From: Flavobacterium xinjiangense
Lineage (GTDB): Bacteria; Bacteroidota; Bacteroidia; Flavobacteriales; Flavobacteriaceae
NCBI RefSeq assembly: GCF_900142885.1
Contig: NZ_FRCL01000012.1
Span: forward strand, 1-64,000
DNA: 64,000 bases
Direction of reading: 5' to 3'
How positions within the stretch are numbered: position 1 is the first letter of the stretch; each line of letters begins with the position of its first letter. Made by a program: the position numbers and the translations under genes. Below are positions 27,181 to 35,344 of the stretch, one piece after another. The notes below the pieces were generated by a model. The model did no database searches. It had not been told where the DNA came from and was given only the letters and a program-made list of their open reading frames with translations.

Positions 27181-28407
27181 TTATGTCAATTGCTTCAATG
27201 CAATTTCAAAGGCAGTAGCACTAATATTTGTTTTTGATGGATTCAAATTATACGCTTTTTCAATCGCATTTTTTATAGTTGCCGAAGTATCTTGAAAGAT
27301 AGCTTCATCCGTCATTTGTACTTTCTTTTCCATGAAATAAGCAAAAACACGAGCCATTCCGCAGTTAGAAATAAAGTCAGGAATCAAACTCACTTTATGA
27401 TCTACGTCTTCCATAATTGGACCAAAAAATATTTCTTTGTCTGCAAATGGTACATTGGCACCACAAGAAATTACTTCAAGACCATTAGCAATTAAGCTGT
27501 CAATTTGAGATTGAGCAACTAATCGTGAAGCTGCACAAGGAGTGAATATTTCAGCACCAATTGTCCATATTTTTTGATTGATTTCTTCAAAAGGAATCAT
27601 ATTTTCTGCAACAAGTTTGTTTCCGTCTTTGGCAAGGAATAATGCTTTTATTTCTTCGAAAGTAAAACCTTCTTCGTTAATCAAACCACCATCTCTATCA
27701 ATGATACCAATTACTTTTGCTCCCATTTCGGCTAAATAAAATGCTGCGGCTGAGCCTACATTTCCAAAACCTTGAACTATAGCTTTCTTGCCTTTTACAT
27801 CACCGCCGTAAATAGTGTAATAATTACGAACCGCTTCAGCAACCCCAAAACCAGTAATCATATCTGCAATAGTATATTTTCTAGAAACGTCTGGTGAGAA
27901 TTTTGGATTCTCTATTACTTTAACCACACCTTGACGCAACTGACCAATTCTATTGATTTTATCCGCTTCGGTTGGTTTAAAATGACCATTAAAAACACCT
28001 TCTTGCGGATGCCAAACACCACATTCTTCCGTCATTGGAATCACTTCGTGAATTTCATCTACATTTAAATCACCACCAGTTCCGTAGTAACTTTTCAATA
28101 ATGGCGATACTGCCTTATACCAACGTTGTAAAACGCCTTTTTTTCTTGGGTCATTTGGATCAAAATTAATTCCAGATTTAGCACCGCCAATAGCGGGTCC
28201 TGAAACCGAAAACTTGACTTCCATTGTTTTTGCCAATGACAAAACCTCATTCATATCTAATCCTTTTCTCATACGTGTTCCGCCACCGGCAGCACCACCG
28301 CGAAGGGAGTTGATGACTGTCCATCCTTCAGCTTCAGTTTCGGGATCTTTCCAGTTAAAAATGATTTCGGGTTCCTTATTTTCGAATTTCTTTAATAAAT
28401 CTTTCAT
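27181..28407 (-). CDS. Glu/Leu/Phe/Val family dehydrogenase
   Basis: 408-residue oxidative amino-acid dehydrogenase that interconverts an amino acid and its 2-oxoacid with NAD(P). Landmarks: GGGTRMRKGLDMNEV, the catalytic lysine K77 in GGAKSGI, Asp113 in GTGGDLNVDE, and the nucleotide-binding GFGNVGS (213-219). The length and GGTRM start fit the leucine dehydrogenase-like group more than hexameric glutamate dehydrogenase, but substrate specificity cannot be settled from these motifs. It stands alone, with its own candidate -7 box and a strong terminator. An amino-acid catabolic role fits the beta-oxidation-type genes nearby. Confidence 0.88.
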   Translation of the reverse strand: MKDLLKKFENKEPEIIFNWKDPETEAEGWTVINSLRGGAAGGGTRMRKGLDMNEVLSLAKTMEVKFSVSGPAIGGAKSGINFDPNDPRKKGVLQRWYKAVSPLLKSYYGTGGDLNVDEIHEVIPMTEECGVWHPQEGVFNGHFKPTEADKINRIGQLRQGVVKVIENPKFSPDVSRKYTIADMITGFGVAEAVRNYYTIYGGDVKGKKAIVQGFGNVGSAAAFYLAEMGAKVIGIIDRDGGLINEEGFTFEEIKALFLAKDGNKLVAENMIPFEEINQKIWTIGAEIFTPCAASRLVAQSQIDSLIANGLEVISCGANVPFADKEIFFGPIMEDVDHKVSLIPDFISNCGMARVFAYFMEKKVQMTDEAIFQDTSATIKNAIEKAYNLNPSKTNISATAFEIALKQLT

Positions 28408-28431
28408 TTATTGCGATATGTTTAATTTGGG

Positions 28432-28439
28432 CAAATATA
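28432..28439 (-). promoter_or_regulatory. candidate -7 element of the dehydrogenase gene
   Basis: TATATTTG on the minus strand, 24 bp before the ATG. No TTG at the -33 spacing, so tentative. Confidence 0.4.
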
Positions 28440-28474
28440 AAAAATAGAATAATGCGAATTATGTATTTGGAATA

Positions 28475-29545
28475 TTATTTTTGGGAATAGATATTTCCGG
28501 TACTGTGATCTGTTTTGGCCCCCGTTACACTGCTTAACACATTGATTTCTCCCCGCAATTTCAGTACGCCTAGCAAAGCAAATATTAAAGCTTCTTTGAA
28601 TTCCAATATTTTTTTATCGGGAATTATAATTTTCATTTCCGGTAAATAATATTGAATCCTTGCAATTAGGAAGTCATTATAGGCACCACCACCAGTGATA
28701 AACAGGTTTCCTTTTTTATTAGGTAAAGCCGCTGCGATTTGTAGGGCGACATGTTCAGCAAAAGTTCTTAATTTATCTGCTGTAGTAATTTTGTAGCTTT
28801 CAATTATTGGCAAAACGAAATCTATTACAAATTCAAGCCCTAATGATTTTGGATGTTTTTTTTGGTAGAAATCTAAAGTATTTAATTCAGTCATTAAATT
28901 TTCGTTGCAAATTCCAGTTCTTGATATGCTGCCTTTGTCATCATAATCAAGGCCAATCTGGTTTGCATAAAAATTTAAAACTGTATTAACAGGAGAAATG
29001 TCAAAAGCAATTCTTTTGCCATTTTCTTCGAAAGAAACATTTGAAAACCCGCCTAAATTCATACAATAGTCATATTCAGGAAATAACATTCGGTCGCCTA
29101 TTGGAACCAAAGGAGCGCCCTGCCCTCCCAATTGAACATCCTGAACCCTAAAGTCACAAACTACGGTTTGGTGAACCAAGGATGAAATCTCAGGGAGATT
29201 GCCAATTTGAAGTGTGAAGCCTTTTTGTGGCTGGTGCAAAACGGTATGACCATGCGAGCAAACAGCATCGATGTTTTCGATATTGTACTTTTTAATGAAA
29301 TTAGAAATGGTACTAGCAAGAAGTTGAGTGTACTTTTGGTCTAAAGCATCCAATTCGTTTATTGAAAAGTTTACAGCCATTTTTAAACTATTTATCCAGT
29401 CCGAGCTATAGCTAATTGTTTCGCTTTCAATTATTTCAAACGACCATTTTTCTTTCGCTACCCTAAATTCAATATGAGCTAAATCGACTCCGTCTAGCGA
29501 TGTTCCTGACATTACTCCGATAACGTTATAGTATTCTGCTTTCAT
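28475..29545 (-). CDS. anmK: anhydro-N-acetylmuramic acid kinase
   Basis: 356-residue ASKHA-fold kinase of peptidoglycan recycling, converting 1,6-anhydro-MurNAc to MurNAc-6-phosphate. Landmarks: GVMSGTSLDGVDLAHIEF (residues 10-27) with the ATP-binding Gly loop, SHGHTVLHQPQKG (about 95-107), TVVCDFRVQDVQLGGQGAPLVP (catalytic Asp and Gly-rich turn), NLGGFSNVSF and FITGGGAYNDF. Length is typical. It is divergent from the acyl-CoA dehydrogenase at 29643. Together with mpl at the window end it points to active peptidoglycan recycling. Confidence 0.94.
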   Translation of the reverse strand: MKAEYYNVIGVMSGTSLDGVDLAHIEFRVAKEKWSFEIIESETISYSSDWINSLKMAVNFSINELDALDQKYTQLLASTISNFIKKYNIENIDAVCSHGHTVLHQPQKGFTLQIGNLPEISSLVHQTVVCDFRVQDVQLGGQGAPLVPIGDRMLFPEYDYCMNLGGFSNVSFEENGKRIAFDISPVNTVLNFYANQIGLDYDDKGSISRTGICNENLMTELNTLDFYQKKHPKSLGLEFVIDFVLPIIESYKITTADKLRTFAEHVALQIAAALPNKKGNLFITGGGAYNDFLIARIQYYLPEMKIIIPDKKILEFKEALIFALLGVLKLRGEINVLSSVTGAKTDHSTGNIYSQK

Positions 29546-29566
29546 ACCCCAAATTTACGAATCAAA

Positions 29567-29598
29567 ATTGATAAATTCACAAGAAAAAAGTATCTTTG
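29567..29598 (+). promoter_or_regulatory. promoter of the acyl-CoA dehydrogenase gene
   Basis: TTG (29568-29570), 20-bp spacer and TATCTTTG (29591-29598). The start of transcription at about 29605 gives a leader of about 38 nt. Confidence 0.62.
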
Positions 29599-29642
29599 GC
29601 TACTTTTTTTAAATAATTCACAACATTTTATTTTATATAATT

Positions 29643-30782
29643 ATGGATTTTAATCTAACCGAAGAGCAGTTAATGATTCAACAAGCCGCTAGAGATTTTG
29701 CTCAAAACGAATTGTTGCCAGGAGTAATTGAAAGAGATGAACACTCTAAATTTCCTACGGAGCAAGTAAAGAAAATGGCGGAACTTGGCTTTTTAGGAAT
29801 GATGGTCGACCCTAAATATGGTGGTTCAGGATTGGATAGTGTCTCTTATGTTTTAGCGATTACTGAAATTGCAAAAGTTGACGCCTCTGCTGCAGTTATT
29901 ATGTCAGTAAATAATTCATTAGTTTGTGCAGGATTAGAAAAATACTGTAACGAAGAGCAAAAAATGAAGTATTTGGTTCCTCTTGCGAAAGGAGAAGTTA
30001 TTGGTGCTTTTTGTTTGTCAGAACCAGAAGCGGGATCTGATGCGACTTCGCAAAAAACGACAGCTATTGACAAAGGAGATCATTACTTGTTGAATGGTAC
30101 GAAAAATTGGATTACTAATGGATCATCAGCTTCTACTTATATCATAATTGCACAAACGGATGTTGAGAAAGGACATAAGGGAATTAATGCCTTTATAGTT
30201 GAGAAAGGTTGGGCTGGTTTTGATATTGGTCCAAAAGAAAAGAAAATGGGAATTCGCGGATCTGATACGCATTCTTTAATGTTTAGCGACGTTAAAGTGC
30301 CTAAAGAAAACCGAATAGGAGCTGACGGATTTGGATTTAATTTTGCAATGAGTGTGTTAAACGGAGGAAGAATAGGAATTGCTTCTCAAGCTTTAGGTAT
30401 AGCTACTGGTGCTTACGAATTGGCACTGAAATATTCTCAAGAGCGTAAAGCTTTTGGAAAAGAAATTTTCAAGCATCAAGCAATCGCCTTCAAATTAGCA
30501 GATATGGCAACTCAAATTATGGCAGCAAAAATGTTATGTTTTAAAGCTGCCTCTGAAAAAGATTTGGGAATGGATATTTCGCAATCTGGAGCTATGGCAA
30601 AATTGTTCGCCTCTCAAACCGCAATGGATACTACAATTGAAGCAGTTCAAATTCACGGAGGTAATGGATATGTGGCTGAATATCATGTAGAGCGTATGAT
30701 GCGTGATGCTAAAATCACTCAGATATATGAAGGAACTTCTGAAATTCAGCGTATTGTAATTTCAAGAACTTTAGTTTCTTAA
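29643..30782 (+). CDS. acyl-CoA dehydrogenase (short/branched-chain type)
   Basis: 379-residue FAD enzyme that oxidises acyl-CoA to enoyl-CoA and passes electrons to ETF. Landmarks: the MDFNLTEEQ start, GAFCLSEPEAGSDATS (about 121-136), WITNGSSAS, YSQERKAFGKEI, IHGGNGYVAEY and IYEGTSEIQRIVI with the catalytic base Glu363. The position of that Glu matches short-chain (butyryl or isobutyryl) enzymes rather than isovaleryl types. It has its own promoter and a UUCG-loop terminator, so it is a single-gene unit. With the Leu/Glu-type dehydrogenase nearby it may act in amino-acid catabolism; that link is inferred. Confidence 0.92.
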   Translation: MDFNLTEEQLMIQQAARDFAQNELLPGVIERDEHSKFPTEQVKKMAELGFLGMMVDPKYGGSGLDSVSYVLAITEIAKVDASAAVIMSVNNSLVCAGLEKYCNEEQKMKYLVPLAKGEVIGAFCLSEPEAGSDATSQKTTAIDKGDHYLLNGTKNWITNGSSASTYIIIAQTDVEKGHKGINAFIVEKGWAGFDIGPKEKKMGIRGSDTHSLMFSDVKVPKENRIGADGFGFNFAMSVLNGGRIGIASQALGIATGAYELALKYSQERKAFGKEIFKHQAIAFKLADMATQIMAAKMLCFKAASEKDLGMDISQSGAMAKLFASQTAMDTTIEAVQIHGGNGYVAEYHVERMMRDAKITQIYEGTSEIQRIVISRTLVS

Positions 30783-30803
30783 ATATGATTTTATAGGAAT
30801 GTT

Positions 30804-30833
30804 AACCCTTTTCAATTTCGATTGGAAAGGGTT
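30804..30833 (+). terminator. terminator with UUCG tetraloop
   Basis: 13-bp stem (30804-30816 with 30821-30833) with one G-T pair, closed by TTCG (30817-30820), the stable UUCG tetraloop, and followed by T-rich sequence. Confidence 0.9.
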
Positions 30834-30881
30834 TTATTTTTTAAATCGTTTTTTTAATACATTTACTAAAAGATTTACTTT

Positions 30882-31559
30882 ATGCATGAAGAATTAAAAT
30901 ATTGGTATTTACGCGATCACAAATTGTTTCGAACGTTGAGTTTCGGTCAAATTAGACAATTGTGTATAATTACTGGTTTTAAAAAAGCGCAAAAAGGGGA
31001 GATTATTTATTTTTCTTCTTCTGATGTGCCAAGGATTTTTCTTTTGAAAAAAGGAAACATAAAAATAGTTGCGGTCGATGAAGAAGGAAACGAAACGATA
31101 AAGGATATTATCCAAAAAGGAGATCTATTTGGTGAGCTAACTTTAGAAGCTGATGATCAGACCAATGAGTATGCAAAGGTTCTGTCTGATGATGTGGCGA
31201 TTTGCAGTTTCTTGCTGTCTGATTTTGAAAATTTACTATTGCAAAATCCTAGTTTAGCTTTGTCTTATACAAAATTTGTCGGATTGAAAATGAAACGCAT
31301 CAAAAACAGTTACTCTAATTTGATTTCTAAAGATGCCAAAACCAGATTGTTTCAGTTTCTAAAAGATTGGGCTGAAAAAGAAGGTGTAAAGGAAGGTCGT
31401 AAAGTAGTAATTGAAAATTATCTTACACAAAATGACATTGCTCAGATTATTTGTACTTCGAGACAAACTGCGACACAATTACTTAATGAAATGGAAAATA
31501 ATGGAACTTTGACTTATAATCGAAAAGAGATCATAATTTTGGATATTACAAAACTGTAA
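30882..31559 (+). CDS. Crp/Fnr family transcriptional regulator
   Basis: 225-residue regulator. The N-terminal cyclic-nucleotide-like sensor domain (about 15-130) has KKGNIKIVAVDEEGNE and DLFGELTLEADDQTNEYAKVLSD by their landmarks. A C-terminal winged helix (about 150-220) has LTQNDIAQIICTSRQTATQLL as recognition helix region. There is no N-terminal Cys cluster, so it is not an Fe-S Fnr. It heads a run of genes containing a peroxiredoxin and a YHS (metal-binding) protein, suggesting control of a redox or stress response. The effector is unknown. No clear promoter was found. Confidence 0.88.
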   Translation: MHEELKYWYLRDHKLFRTLSFGQIRQLCIITGFKKAQKGEIIYFSSSDVPRIFLLKKGNIKIVAVDEEGNETIKDIIQKGDLFGELTLEADDQTNEYAKVLSDDVAICSFLLSDFENLLLQNPSLALSYTKFVGLKMKRIKNSYSNLISKDAKTRLFQFLKDWAEKEGVKEGRKVVIENYLTQNDIAQIICTSRQTATQLLNEMENNGTLTYNRKEIIILDITKL

Positions 31560-31617
31560 TTGCAACTATTTCGTATCTACTGTAAACTAGCTGACAAATA
31601 TTTTAGGAATAGTAAAG

Positions 31618-31625
31618 TAGTTTTG
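31618..31625 (+). promoter_or_regulatory. candidate -7 element before the peroxiredoxin gene
   Basis: TAGTTTTG fits TAnnTTTG, 21 bp before the ATG chosen for the peroxiredoxin. No clear -33 box; a regulated promoter using the upstream Crp/Fnr protein is conceivable. Confidence 0.35.
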
Positions 31626-31646
31626 TGTCATAAAAAATATAGTACT

Positions 31647-32246
31647 ATGAAGAAAATAATTTGTTTAGCATTGTTAACATTTGGTTTGACGGCTAATGCT
31701 CAAAATGATTTACCAAAGTCAGCTATCGAAATTGCACCATTGTTGATTGGAGAAAAAATAGCCAGTTTGACGCTAAAATCAGTTGACGATGATGATGTTG
31801 TTTTAGAAACTTTGTTCTCTAAAAAAAGGACTATTTTGGTTTTTTATCGTGGTGGATGGTGCCCTTATTGTAATTTGCATTTGGCAGCTTTAGGTGAGGC
31901 CGAAAAAGATTTACTTAGTTTGGGATACCAAATCATAGCGATTAGCCCGGATGCTCCAAAGGCTTTAAAAGCTACTGAAGAGAAAGATAAAGTAAATTAT
32001 ATTTTATTGTCAGATAGTAATGGTGAATTTGCAAAATCGGTAGGAGTTGCTTTCCAAGCACCCGAAAATTATAAGCCTCTTATCAGTAAAGGTTCTGAAG
32101 GAGTAAATAGTACTTTTTTACCGGTGCCGGCTGTATTTATAGTAAATTTAAATGGCGAAATAGAATTTGAGCATATTACGCCAAATTATAAAAATAGGAT
32201 TTCAAATGATTTACTTATTGCGGTCGCAAAATCTTTAAATAAATAA
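31647..32246 (+). CDS. exported peroxiredoxin-like protein (AhpC/TSA family)
   Basis: 199-residue thioredoxin-fold protein with a signal peptide (1-18, ending ANAQ). The active site is FYRGGWCPYCNLHLAAL, a CPYC motif in which the first Cys would be the peroxidatic or redox-active one; ISPDAPKALKATEEK and AVFIVNLNGEIEF complete the fold. I start at the ATG at 31647 because it begins the signal peptide; the open frame back to 31560 overlaps the candidate promoter and encodes nothing typical. Expected role: thiol-dependent peroxide reduction or disulphide exchange in the periplasm. The YHS gene follows after 2 bp. Confidence 0.85.
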   Translation: MKKIICLALLTFGLTANAQNDLPKSAIEIAPLLIGEKIASLTLKSVDDDDVVLETLFSKKRTILVFYRGGWCPYCNLHLAALGEAEKDLLSLGYQIIAISPDAPKALKATEEKDKVNYILLSDSNGEFAKSVGVAFQAPENYKPLISKGSEGVNSTFLPVPAVFIVNLNGEIEFEHITPNYKNRISNDLLIAVAKSLNK

Positions 32247-32248
32247 TT

Positions 32249-32707
32249 GTGAAAAAGTTTTTATTTATTTTAGTATTATTTTTTACTGTTGGTGCTTTCG
32301 CACAAAACGCTAAGATCAGAGAGGCGGAGTTCAATTTAGAAAGAAAGGTGGCAATACATGGCTATGACCCTGTCGCTTATTTTAAACAAGGGAAAGCTGT
32401 AAAGGGGAAAAAAGAACTAATAGCAACATATGAAGGTGTAACGTATAATTTTTCAACAGCTGTAAATAGAGAATATTTCTTAAAAAATCCTTTAAAATAT
32501 GAACCGCAATTTGGAGGTTGGTGTGCTTATGCTATGGGAGATTCTGGTGAAAAAGTGGAAATAAACCCACAAACTTTTAAGATTGTTGACGAAAAACTAT
32601 ATTTATTTTATAATGCTTATTTCAATAATACATTGAAAAGTTGGAATAAAGATCAAGCTAATTTGAAGTCAAAGGCAGAGCATAATTGGAAAAAAATCAT
32701 CAAATAA
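32249..32707 (+). CDS. exported YHS-domain protein
   Basis: 152-residue protein with GTG start, 2 bp after the peroxiredoxin stop, and a signal peptide (1-18, ending AFAQ). The YHS domain occupies about 35-115, with VAIHGYDPVAYFKQGKAVKG, TAVNREYFLKNPLKYEPQFGG by landmarks, and GWCAYAMG. YHS domains bind metals in several enzymes and in copper-handling proteins; the stand-alone exported type is common in Bacteroidetes and poorly understood. The tight linkage to a peroxiredoxin suggests a role in metal-dependent oxidative stress. Confidence 0.85.
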   Translation: MKKFLFILVLFFTVGAFAQNAKIREAEFNLERKVAIHGYDPVAYFKQGKAVKGKKELIATYEGVTYNFSTAVNREYFLKNPLKYEPQFGGWCAYAMGDSGEKVEINPQTFKIVDEKLYLFYNAYFNNTLKSWNKDQANLKSKAEHNWKKIIK

Positions 32708-32717
32708 AAAAGAGATC

Positions 32718-33106
32718 ATGAAAACAACTATTTTATCTTGGATTTTACGAATTACAGTATCGGTAATTTTATTGCAAACATTGTATTTTAAATTTACAGG
32801 TGCTGAGGAAAGTATTTATATTTTTAATGCATTGGGGTAGAACCCTATGGTAGAATTGCTACCGGAATTCTAGAAATGATTACTGTAATTCTAATTTTAA
32901 TGCCCAGAACGGTATTGCTTGGAGCATTATTGGGTTCTGGAATAATGGTAGGTGCTATTTTTTCGCATCTATTTGTTCTTGGGATCGAAGTTCAAGGTGA
33001 TGGTGGAACACTATTTGCATTGGCTAATATTACCTTATTAAGTTGTCTTGCTTTAATTTTTTTAAATAGAGATAAACTGCCAAATTTGTTGAAATTAAAA
33101 ATATAA
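32718..33106 (+). pseudogene. DoxX-like membrane protein gene, frameshifted
   Basis: Two frames together make one DoxX-like integral membrane protein of about 129 residues. From the ATG at 32718 the protein reads MKTTILSWILRITV to ESIYIFNALG and then meets TAG; the next frame continues VEPYGRIATGILEMI and IEVQGDGGTLFALAN to the stop at 33106. In intact relatives the sequence runs ALG-x-EPYGRI without a break. Adding one G to the G4 run at 32834-32837 restores the frame. It may be a real null mutation or a base-call error in a homopolymer. It lies 10 bp after the YHS gene and abuts the DinB-like gene. Confidence 0.8.
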
Positions 33107-33107
33107 T

Positions 33108-33596
33108 ATGCTTATACCTTCCATTAATAATAGTCTAAACGAATTAATTGATTTGCTGAATCAGTTGTCTAAAACGGATTACTCAAATCCATGTGTTGAA
33201 CTGAGTAATGCCAGTATAGGGGAGCACACGAGGCATATTATCGAAATGTTTCAATGCTTAGAAAATCAATACGATTCAGGGATTGTAGATTATGATAAAA
33301 GAGAGCGCAATGTGTTAATTCAAAATGATATGCAATACGCGATCCGTCATATTTTAGAAATTAAAAGTAATCTTGAAAAAGATAATAAAACCATCTATTT
33401 ACAGCAAGTTATCGATAATGAAGAAATCCGAATACAAAGTAATTATTATAGAGAGTTACTGTATAATTTAGAGCACTGTATTCATCACCAGGCCTTGATT
33501 AAGGTTGCGGTTTTAAAATGCGAAAGTGTTATAGTTGATGAGAATTTTGGAGTTGCCCGCTCTACAATTGAATATAGAAAACAATGTGCACAGTAA
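33108..33596 (+). CDS. DinB-like four-helix protein
   Basis: 162-residue mostly helical protein of DinB/YfiT-like type. Likely metal-binding histidines are seen in ASIGEHTRHIIEMF (about 37-50) and LEHCIHHQALIKV (about 126-138). DinB-fold proteins include thiol transferases and other metal-dependent enzymes, so the reaction is not clear. The start codon lies one base after the DoxX-like stop, and its end overlaps the NRDE gene by 13 bp, showing tight translational coupling in this run. Confidence 0.72.
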   Translation: MLIPSINNSLNELIDLLNQLSKTDYSNPCVELSNASIGEHTRHIIEMFQCLENQYDSGIVDYDKRERNVLIQNDMQYAIRHILEIKSNLEKDNKTIYLQQVIDNEEIRIQSNYYRELLYNLEHCIHHQALIKVAVLKCESVIVDENFGVARSTIEYRKQCAQ

Positions 33597-34294
33597 GTTT
33601 TGTCAATAGCAATGATACAATTATCATTACCTCAAATCGAGATGAAAAAATAATTAGGCCTTCTGCAATACCACCTGGCGATTATACCATAAACGGTAAG
33701 AATGTTATTTTTCCAAAAGATCCAAAAGCTGGAGGAACGTGGTTCGTTGTAGATGCAAATGGTACTGTTTTAGTTCTGTTAAATGGTGCTGATGAAAAAC
33801 ATAAAGTCGAACTTCCTTATAGAAAAAGTCGTGGTTTGATTGTATTGGATATTATCAGCAGCTTTTCACCAAAGGATTTTTGGCAAGAAATTGATTTGAA
33901 AAACATAGAGCCATTTACATTGGTTTTATTTCAAAATAAGGAATTGTTTCAATTGAGGTGGAATGGAATTGCGAAAGAATCGACTCCTTTAGATCTTAAT
34001 AAGAAATATGTTTGGTCTTCATCCACTTTGTATTCTCGCGAAATTAGGGAAAAACGTTCCAATTGGTTTTATACTTTTTTGGATTTAAATGAAAAAATTT
34101 CAGAAACAGAAATGCTGCATTTCCATCGCTATACTGAAGAGAATAATCAGGAAAACGGATTGATTATTAATCGGAATGACGAAATGAAAACCCTAAGTAT
34201 TACCCAGTCTGTAATCGAAAAAAATAAAGTCGCTATATTGCATTGCGATTTGATTGCAAAAAGAGACTATAAAACGTCATTTATCACTATTTAA
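33584..34294 (+). CDS. NRDE (TANGO2) family protein
   Basis: 236-residue member of the NRDE/TANGO2 family, named for the conserved Asn-Arg-Asp-Glu here at residues 18-21 (TSNRDEK). The protein begins MCTV with Cys2 as in N-terminal nucleophile hydrolases, and has DPKAGGTWFVVDANG and LNGADEKH. Some bacterial relatives (haem-related HtpA) affect intracellular haem handling; the enzymatic role is unsettled. It overlaps the DinB-like gene by 13 bp and is followed after 11 bp by the ATP-grasp gene. Confidence 0.85.
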   Translation: MCTVSFVNSNDTIIITSNRDEKIIRPSAIPPGDYTINGKNVIFPKDPKAGGTWFVVDANGTVLVLLNGADEKHKVELPYRKSRGLIVLDIISSFSPKDFWQEIDLKNIEPFTLVLFQNKELFQLRWNGIAKESTPLDLNKKYVWSSSTLYSREIREKRSNWFYTFLDLNEKISETEMLHFHRYTEENNQENGLIINRNDEMKTLSITQSVIEKNKVAILHCDLIAKRDYKTSFITI

Positions 34295-34305
34295 AATTTT
34301 CTCAA

Positions 34306-35340
34306 TTGAAATTACTTTTTCATAAGATTACGCATTGGGAATATTGGCCGTTCCAAATTGTTTATATTCCAATTTATTTTATTTGGTTCTATTACTCTAT
34401 CAAAGCAAAATCGATTTTTTTCTTTAATGCCTCTAATCCAACAATAAAAAATGGAGGATTTATGATGGAATCTAAAAAAGCAATCTACGATTTAATTCCG
34501 CAGCGGTATTATCCAAAAACCGAACTCATTATCGAAGGAACTTCAATCGAGGAAATTGAGAAAATTATTGAAACGTCGGAGATAAAATACCCATTAATAG
34601 CAAAACCGGACATAGGTCTAAGAGGTTCTGGAGTCAAGAAAATCCATACGATTACAGAATTGAAAGACTATGCTTATAAAGCAAATTTTGATTATGTAGT
34701 ACAAGATTTAATTCCATACGACAATGAAGTTGGGATTTTCTACGTGCGTTATCCTGATGAAAAAACTGGTAGAATAACCGGTATAGTTTCCAAAGAATTC
34801 CTGATTGTAACAGGCGACGGATTTTCATCGATTGAAGAATTAATCAAAGCAAATCCTAGGTACGAATTGCAATTGAAGGTGTTGAAACAAGAATATGGAA
34901 GTGAATTATTGGAGATTCTTCCACAAGGGCAGAAGTTAAACTTGGTCCCATACGGAAATCACGCCAGAGGTGCTAAATTTATAGATGGCAGTCATTGGAT
35001 AACTCCAAAATTAACAGCAACCATTAATGAAATGTGTTTGCAGATTCCAGGTTTTTATTTTGGAAGATTGGATGTTATGTACAATACCTTGGAAGAACTA
35101 GAAGATGGGAAACACTTCTCTATTGTTGAGTTGAATGGAGCGGCGAGCGAACCCACACATATTTATGACCCAAAACATTCGTTGTTATTCGCCTGGAAAG
35201 AACTTGCTCGACATATTAGTTATATGTTTGAAATAAGTGTGGAAAATCATAAAAAGGGAAGTCCGTATTTGACACATAAAGAAGGGATGAAGGAGTATCG
35301 TTTGCATTTAGAACAAAGTACTAAAATTGTAAATTTTTAA
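34306..35340 (+). CDS. membrane-anchored ATP-grasp ligase (D-Ala-D-Ala-ligase-like)
   Basis: 344-residue protein starting at TTG. A hydrophobic segment (about 14-36, WPFQIVYIPIYFIWFYYS) precedes an ATP-grasp domain: KYPLIAKPDIGLRGSGVKKI (about 92-111), VVQDLIPYDNEVGIFYVRYP by landmarks, FYFGRLDVMYN and SIVELNGAASEPTHIYDP, the last with Mg-binding Glu and Asn. ATP-grasp enzymes join a carboxylate to an amine or thiol through acyl-phosphate. The membrane anchor and loss of normal D-Ala ligase features argue for another product. It is coupled to a LysE-like exporter 4 bp downstream, which suggests make-and-export of a small molecule; that is inference. Confidence 0.78.
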   Translation: MKLLFHKITHWEYWPFQIVYIPIYFIWFYYSIKAKSIFFFNASNPTIKNGGFMMESKKAIYDLIPQRYYPKTELIIEGTSIEEIEKIIETSEIKYPLIAKPDIGLRGSGVKKIHTITELKDYAYKANFDYVVQDLIPYDNEVGIFYVRYPDEKTGRITGIVSKEFLIVTGDGFSSIEELIKANPRYELQLKVLKQEYGSELLEILPQGQKLNLVPYGNHARGAKFIDGSHWITPKLTATINEMCLQIPGFYFGRLDVMYNTLEELEDGKHFSIVELNGAASEPTHIYDPKHSLLFAWKELARHISYMFEISVENHKKGSPYLTHKEGMKEYRLHLEQSTKIVNF

Positions 35341-35344
35341 TTGC

